This document shows, one piece after another, positions 58,345 through 64,000 of a stretch of DNA of 64,000 nucleotides. A program made the translations under genes and the position numbers. How positions within the stretch are numbered: position 1 is the first letter of the stretch; each line of letters begins with the position of its first letter. The DNA comes from Rhyacichthys aspro (Eukaryota; Chordata; Actinopteri; Gobiiformes; Rhyacichthyidae), in assembly GCA_036850595.1 (NCBI GenBank), contig CM072152.1:310001-374000 (forward strand), given 5' to 3'. Under the pieces are notes generated by a model. That model had not been told where the DNA came from, did not search any database, and worked only from the letters and a program-made list of their open reading frames with translations.

Positions 58345-58645
58345 CTTCCCTCACTGTAATAGATAACCTTGTATTATTATCATCCGTCTGTATCACTGCA
58401 CTGGATATTTCACATATATATTTACTGTACATACCAATTATTCTATTTCTACTCTTGTAGATTATACATATAGTTGTTTTTATACATAATTGTAGTTAAT
58501 ACTAATAATGTAGTTTACTTTTATGTGTTTTTTTTAAATTTTTACTATTATTATTATTATTATTTAATCTTAAACCTCCTTAAGCAACTGAGCTACTGTG
58601 ACCAAACAATTTCCCCCTGGGGAGCAATAAAGTTTGTCTAAGTTT
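58345..58645 (+). repeat. LINE/SINE-tail-like repeat, copy 2
   Basis: Shares 58350-58505 with 53675-53835, continues through a TAT-repeat and ends with CCCCCTGGGGAGCAATAAAGTTTG. This resembles the 3' ends of Rex1/Babar-type LINEs and their SINEs, but the family call is tentative. Confidence 0.65.
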
Positions 58646-59475
58646 AAGGAAAGGAGGAGAAAGAAGAAGAAGAGGAGCAGGAAGACATAATGGAGAAAGA
58701 CAAGGAAGGGAGGGGGAATAGGAGAGGAAGGAGACAGAAACAGTATGAGAAAATGACAAAACAAGAGAAAAACCTTTGTTTCCCAAAGTAGGACCACCAG
58801 CTCTCAATGCGTTCGATGTTGAAGTGCCATACATGTGGCATTTTGGCTCATGCAAATTCATCAGCATGCTCTGATCTTAAGGAGCAGTGAAATGCTGCCA
58901 TCAGCCCATTTTCTGTGCCGCAGTCAGTGTGGAAGAACATCGGAACCACTCCAAACTCAGACACACACTGTATGTAATTTTGAGCAATGATTACATTATC
59001 ATTGCAGGTTTCCCACATATGAGCCACATATTTTTTCTGGAAAAGCCATTGATACAGCCACTAATTGCAATTCCAAATGGCTTCAGTTTGTCATACCCAT
59101 CCACATGCCACACTTTGTTGGGTACCATTGAGTGGTATGCTCTTCAGACAAATCTGCATCTGGTGAGCATTTCTATTGCAGATGGATCCAGTTCTCTCAT
59201 GAGACACATCACGTCATCTCGTCTCACTGTAAATGAGTACTTCTGTTGAAGAATCTGCCAAATTGACCAGTAACCTACAAGCTGGGCTGATCCCTTCAGT
59301 TCCTCAGAAATGGCTGCCTGCAAAGAAACAACCGGAATGTAGTTAGTCCTCCTTGTCAAGAAAATTATTTCATGACTGTGGTCTCTGAAATATTTCAGGA
59401 TGAGTTCATCTGTCACTGTAGCTTCAGAACCTGGAAGTGAGGGCACAATATTTAACATTAGAGCATTCATTTAGT
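58640..59475 (-). pseudogene. DDE integrase-core gene of fish multicopy type, broken
   Basis: 59470-59144 gives the N-terminal helical part (QLVGYWSIWQILQQKY, VMCLMRELDPSAI). A stop follows at RCRFV. The next block, read at 59140-58990, is AYHSMVPNKVWHVDGYDKL, KPFGIAISGCINGFSR: the first catalytic Asp region of an rve-like integrase core. A shifted frame at 58990-58860 gives VVPMFFHTDCGTENGLM, the second Asp. At about 58825-58780, ERIESWWSYFGK holds the probable catalytic Glu. The sequence then becomes unrelated. Stops and frameshifts prevent expression. Upstream (59480-59640) an exon-like piece LGQKYPVFKSPNVEG precedes an intron. The exact element class is unknown to me. Confidence 0.72.
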
Positions 59476-59895
59476 TTGTTTACAACGGATACAGGAAGTA
59501 ATAAAAAAACTACATATTCACATATAACAACAGAAGTAGTTAATAAAGTAAAAACTATAATAACTAAGCACAAAATACCTTCAACATTAGGACTCTTAAA
59601 AACTGGATATTTCTGCCCCAAGAGCCACAATATGACAGGACGTCTTGAAGGTTTTCACAGCAAAATGCACAATACATTTTGATTTATAATGACACAAATT
59701 AGGTATCATTAAGGTTATAGCACCTGCAAGACTAATGCTGTGTTCACACCAAACGCGAATTGCGCGAATAAATCGCACTATTCGCGTGTAGTTGGACGCT
59801 TGAACATTTTGAGTTTACTCGCTTCATTCGCACGTGAAATTCGCGTCATGGGAGGGGCTTCTGCCGAGCGAGTTTTCTCCCAGTCTCGTTGCAAA

Positions 59896-60186
59896 ATGGT
59901 TGAGCTTTATTTTGGTTTATTTTGTTTGCCACGGTCTATTTACTTACTAAATGGCATAGACCCGTTCGGCGCCGTTCCTGGGTCCATTGGATGCTTCAGA
60001 GACACACCCAGCTTGGTCCAGGAGCTGCCCCTGGATGACAGGAGCTTTCAGTGGTACTTCCCACTGAGCCGGGCCCAGTTCGGTCACCTGTTGCCCCGTG
60101 TCAGTGCGACGATTTCCCGCACGACACCAACTATTGACGCTCTCTTCAAACTGCCTGTCCTTCTGTCTCCAGTCAGTAAATCATGA
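59896..60186 (+). pseudogene. Harbinger transposase N-terminal exon
   Basis: From the ATG at 59896, PSLVQELPLDDRSFQWYFPLSRAQFGHLLPRVSATISR corresponds (in two stretches, residues about 34-71) to the N-terminal region before the DDE domain in HARBI1-like fish transposases. A possible donor GTAAAT lies at 60176. No DDE exon follows before the right end, so the gene is deleted after its first coding exon. Confidence 0.72.
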
Positions 60187-60858
60187 AATATTATGTGTGA
60201 TTACAAGTTATTAATAATGATATGTTGTCAACTGTAATCTGAACACACCCAGTTATCAGTACAATCAATGTTTAATAGTGTTATACCTATATGGCTACCA
60301 CCTATATACCGTTGTTTTTACAATAATTGCTAGAAAGCGAATGTCATCAAATAATAAGGTAAAGCATTGGTAATCTTTTTAACAAATTAGTAGTAAGTCT
60401 AAAGTAATATTGTTTTTACTGTAAAAAACTAAAGAGAAATGATGTCAAGTATTGTCATTGTATAGCTGCCAATAGGAACTAAAGTCTGCATTAATAACAT
60501 TGTTTTGTACATGTCTTTGTGTTTAATAAATGGAAACAGCCCCAGTCTTGTCCCGTTGTTTCTCATTAACACTGGTCCAGTCACAAATAACTTTTCATTT
60601 TCTTTCTATACTATTGTGGGTGTTCTTGCAATAGGATATAATAAGAAGAAATATTCTAGTGTTAAATACTGGACAAATAACATTACATTATCCACAATTA
60701 AATCAGTCTTAAATATTGAAGTTATTTTTGGGACAAATAAATTAATAAATCATCATCTACTATGTTGTGCACAATTAACACATCGAAACTTTATTATATA
60801 AAACATTTATTTCAAAAATATCTATGGAAATACAAATATCATACAAATTAGTACCTAT

Positions 60859-61213
60859 TGTTAGAGAATTTTGGGATCTATTGTAAGGTTGTGATGCCCT
60901 GAGCCTTGGGCTCTGTCAACAGATAGACTCAGACAACTGCAGGATAACATGTCTCCAACCTCGAGCCTAATCAGCTGAATAACAACTGAATAACAACTCT
61001 TGTTATTGTACTGTTTGCGTATTGACCTTCTTCAATGAAAGCATAGCCAGACTTGAATGTTCAATACTATGCTGTGTGGACTGTTTTCAACGGTCTCCGG
61101 GCCTGTATTTGACGGTAATAAACTTCTCCTGCTTAAGACATCCAGACTCTCTTCAGTCCTTTTATGTGGTCCAATACTTCGAAGCTCTAAGGCAGTAACC
61201 CAATTCTCTTACA
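60859..61213 (+). mobile_element. Solo LTR, copy 2 (target duplication CCTAT)
   Basis: Begins TGTTAGAGAATT and ends AATTCTCTTACA like copy 1 at 26029-26403, and is about 20 bp shorter through deletions near 61030 (GAGGTATTATAAGCTCTG part lost). It is flanked by CCTAT at 60854-60858 and 61214-61218. It sits inside the Harbinger element, so it integrated after that element. Confidence 0.93.
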
Positions 61214-61859
61214 CCTATATGCAGGAACAAAAAGAATCTTGCTTGGAAGAGGATAAAGTGAGGGTGAAGGAGAAGAGAAGTGATAGAGTGTCTGGTTCAA
61301 TTCCTGCACTGATAGCTGCCTCATTTTTATACTGTACTAACTAACTATACAGTGGCTTTCAAATTAAGGAGAAGTCATAAATTAATGTATATATTTGACA
61401 AATTCTTTCATCTGAGACGGCAACCTCTGCAGGGAAGGAACCAGACTCAAGAGAGGAGCTCATCCTCTGAGTGTGTAGGTGAAGATGGAGCTACAGGACG
61501 GGTCTGGAGGGTTTCCAGGAGGTGCAGTGGGTCCTTGGCCTTCTCTGGGGTCTTCTCCTTAGTTTGAAATGACACATGACAAAGCAGAAAAAATATTTTT
61601 AGAAGAACTTATCACAAACCAGCAGGGTTGTGTGTTTGTATGTGAATGTAAGAAGCTATGAATGCCTACTGTAAATATGACTGTCCATGTAAACATGGTC
61701 ATATATTGTTTAAACTCAAGCCTGTACACACCTTCAGTATTGTCATGACAATATAGTAGTAAAGAACATACTCTTACAATATATGACACCAGTCAGAAAC
61801 AACAACATATATGCCCTGTCTGTGTCTTCATTTGTCAACACTCCTACTGGATGTCCTGC

Positions 61860-62231
61860 TGCTGCTTCTGTCGCTCCATGACCTGCTATTGACCCACTGC
61901 TCTTCTCTGTCTCTTTTAAATAAGTGTCCCTCTGGCTTTTCAGTTTCGTTCTACACACTTACTCTGAATAAACTTAAACTCGTCAGCGGGAAAGTAGTTG
62001 TACAATATGGTAAATTAGCTCAGACTGGAGCTAGCTAATTGGCTTAATAAATATATCTCGATTTAAGTAAAAGGCGTTTTTTGCAACTTACCAGAGTGTC
62101 CGACCTCCACACACACTTTCTTCCAGACCAGGGCCTTTTTATTCCAGTTTTCTGTTAAATTACGAAGATGTCTCGTAGCCTACAGCTCCGGGTGCCCGCA
62201 CAGCCCCAATAGAGTTTGTCCTCCATTGTTT
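61860..62231 (-). pseudogene. Harbinger MADF/Myb-like accessory gene, two exons
   Basis: Exon 1 starts with the ATG at about 62225 (MEDKL). After a frame shift it reads GHPEL, then a stop, and LTENWNKKALVWKKVCVEVGHS (in pieces) to a donor at about 62093. Exon 2 (about 61958-61862) follows TGTGTAG and reads RTKLKSQRDTYLKETEKSSGS. The W-x-x-V...RTKWKxLRDxYxKE pattern is that of MADF/Myb-SANT proteins that accompany Harbinger transposases and help them bind DNA and enter the nucleus. An in-frame stop in exon 1 argues against function. Confidence 0.68.
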
Positions 62232-62516
62232 ATTCAGACTTCTGCCTCTATGGCAGCCTCCGCTCGTTACGTAGTAAGTACGTCACTACTAGAGCAAGAT
62301 CCTGATTGGTTAACACGGCGCGAATATTCGCCAAAGTTCCGATTTTTCGATTCGCGTGTCAAACGCGTGATTCGTTCAATTCGCTTCACGTGATTCGCGC
62401 CGCCTCATTCGCGCCGCAGGATTTCTACTCGCGTCTAATTGCGTCTTTGCATTGACTTAACATGTAAATCACTCTTGCTAGACGCTTCATTCGCGTTTGG
62501 TGTGAACGCACCATAA

Positions 62517-63030
62517 GGAGGGCCACTACCTAGACAACATTATGACGGTCGAACATCATTCAGACGTTGTGATAGCAAGTTGACAGCTCCCCCAGGAAAG
62601 AATGGAAGCGACTGAGTGATAGATGTTAAAATATTGTTTTTCGGAAATTATTAAGTCGTGGATAGTAAAAGAATGAAACTGCAACCCCATCAGAAGTTTT
62701 ACTATTTTGCCAAGCAAGAATTAGACTGACATTGCCTTTTAGTTAACATCATGCAGACAGTGAGAATGTCGTGACTGAACGCCTGTAATAGTGTAAATTG
62801 TTCAAGTATATAAATATACAGCTGTACAGTATATATACTATTAATTTGTCTTGTTTGTACAACTTGAAGAACAGTACTTTCCACTACCACTCTCTGTGTT
62901 TGTTAGCTAATGCTAACGTTGCTTCAATGTGATATTCTTAATAGTCCAACATTACAATGTAGATAAACATTAAAATACAAAGGTAACTATCGGCATAGTT
63001 CATATGTGAAATTCACATAATGACAGCAAT
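62517..63030. other. No gene recognised
   Basis: AT-rich spacer between the Harbinger element and the TTAA-type end. Confidence 0.5.
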
Positions 63031-63034
63031 AATC

Positions 63035-63419
63035 TTAAAGAGTAACTAAACCCCTTAACTCCACCCACAGACGAAAATTGAAAAGTCTTGGAAAAGTGGG
63101 CAGAGCCCAGCAGAGACAGAGGGGACGAGCTGAGGGCGAGGCTAAGTGAGGGGCGTGTACCTGAGACCCACAGAGACTGATTGATTGACAGATGTCAGAT
63201 TGGCACAAGTATCTTTGCGACGGAGCGGTCCCTCTTTATTCTCCTCTTTCACCTGAGCTGGAGGGACTTGGTTTCTCTATGGACACCAGGCCTGAGCCAG
63301 AACAATTCAAAGCCCAGTCTCAGCCCGAGGCACTGACTGACGAGGCATTTTTATAGAAAACGGGTGCCGTGATGGTAGAGTAACTTTGGCATTTAGGCTA
63401 ATGTACAAAGCATAGACTG

Positions 63420-63463
<44 letters not shown>

Positions 63464-64000
63464 GATTGCTTTAGATTAATTTTGATGTAGATATAGTGAA
63501 CACTATTCTATAGAGAGAAAGTACAGTGTCTGCAGCGCTCTGCTCAGACTAATGCTGCATTTATGTGAACTTGTATTTAACAGCAAGACTTTGTTTAAAA
63601 AAAAAAAAAAAAGAAGAAGAAAAGAACGTTAAACCTGACTTGTTTGTAGCGTTTAATGCTAATATGCCTGGCTGATTTACTCAATAATCATTGAGACATG
63701 AATAAAAATCAACGGTAACACTCCGTCTTTAGGAGTTAAAACACATGACATCAACAAACAAAGAACATATCGATTACTCTGCAACGACGCTGTGTGTGAG
63801 CACTTGAACACATCATAAACTACGGTAGACTGAGCTTGTTCTTCTAAAGTTTTTACGACATGAACAGAGCAAAATAACAGACAGGAGCCAGCGGCAGTGT
63901 GACCCAAAATATGTGTCCCTGTTGATCTAAAAAATGAGTGAGTCTATCTCTAAACACTGCTCACGTTTTTTCTTTTTTTCATCCGTGCGTGTGTCGCTCT
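63035..64000 (+). repeat. Probable TTAA-type element entering from 63.03 kb, right end outside window
   Basis: A TTAA at about 63035-63038 is followed by AGAGTAACTAAACCCC and a GC-richer, GAGG-rich stretch with short CpG clusters, in the style of other TTAA-bounded fish repeats. The far end is not in the window, so this is tentative. A (TAA)n microsatellite lies inside. Confidence 0.35.
63421..63463. repeat. (TAA)n microsatellite
   Basis: Fourteen uninterrupted TAA units. Confidence 0.98.

Larger units (their letters stand above)
59736..62513. mobile_element. PIF/Harbinger element with TAA target duplication
   Basis: The termini TGCTGTGTTCACACCAAACG (left) and, in reverse complement, TGGTGCGTTCACACCAAACG (right) are flanked by TAA at 59733-59735 and 62514-62516, the 3-bp TWA-type duplication of Harbinger. 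Many CGAAT/ATTCG boxes cluster inside both ends. It carries a plus-strand transposase N-terminal exon, a minus-strand MADF/Myb-like gene and a nested solo LTR. The catalytic transposase exon is absent. Confidence 0.92.

Overview
The window looks like teleost fish nuclear DNA. It is AT-rich and intron-like or intergenic, and almost everything recognisable in it is a transposable element of a kind typical of teleosts: Tc1, Tigger/pogo, hAT, PIF/Harbinger, TTAA-targeting DNA elements, L2/Maui, Rex3, fish L1, an endogenous retrovirus and solo LTRs. I find no exon that I can assign with confidence to a conserved single-copy host gene. Family names rest on recognising translated motifs and termini, with no database search.

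Layout. 1-3.0 kb: no gene. 3.0-5.3 kb: a gutted Tc1 element between two (TA)n arrays, then an L2/Maui LINE fragment. 5.3-10.4 kb: nearly featureless, with two palindromes. 10.4-11.04 kb: a pogo-like MITE. 11.08-16.1 kb: a spliced but broken gene encoding a P2X7 C-terminal (ballast)-like domain, two related minisatellites, a CpG-rich TTAA MITE, two unassigned minus-strand exons and a CpG/CCAAT region. 16.4-23.4 kb: a nested stack on the minus strand. A possible DIRS-like gag piece abuts Rex3; Rex3 is split by a 5'-truncated L1; the L1 is split by a 1.3-kb TTAA element. 25.8-27.0 kb: a small hAT element carrying a solo LTR. 28.2-29.6 kb: a frameshifted multicopy-type gene of unknown function. 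30.8-38.1 kb: a degraded endogenous retrovirus with a tRNA-Pro primer binding site, invaded by two pogo-type MITEs. 40.2-40.6 kb: a candidate first exon next to a TTAA-type end. 41.9-42.7 kb: the catalytic half of a Harbinger transposase. 44.0-47.6 kb: a second Tigger MITE and dispersed repeats. 48.06-48.43 kb: a perfect 28-bp-arm hairpin next to a minisatellite. 48.8-51.7 kb: a broken multicopy gene with C2H2 fingers and a SAMD3-like SAM domain. 57.3-59.5 kb: a LINE tail, a MITE and a broken DDE-integrase gene. 59.74-62.51 kb: a Harbinger element with convergent transposase and MADF/Myb-like exons and a second solo LTR inside. 63.03 kb to the end: probably the start of another TTAA element.

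The main interest is a readable insertion history. Several insertions can be dated relative to one another from target-site duplications: AGTTG and CCTAT around the solo LTRs, an 8-bp duplication around hAT, TAA around Harbinger, and TTAA around two elements. In one case the host L1 reading frame runs straight through the empty site. The least explained part is the pairing of TTAA-plus-AGG ends with promoter-proximal first exons at 11.08 kb (P2X7-ballast-like gene) and 40.6 kb (unassigned gene).
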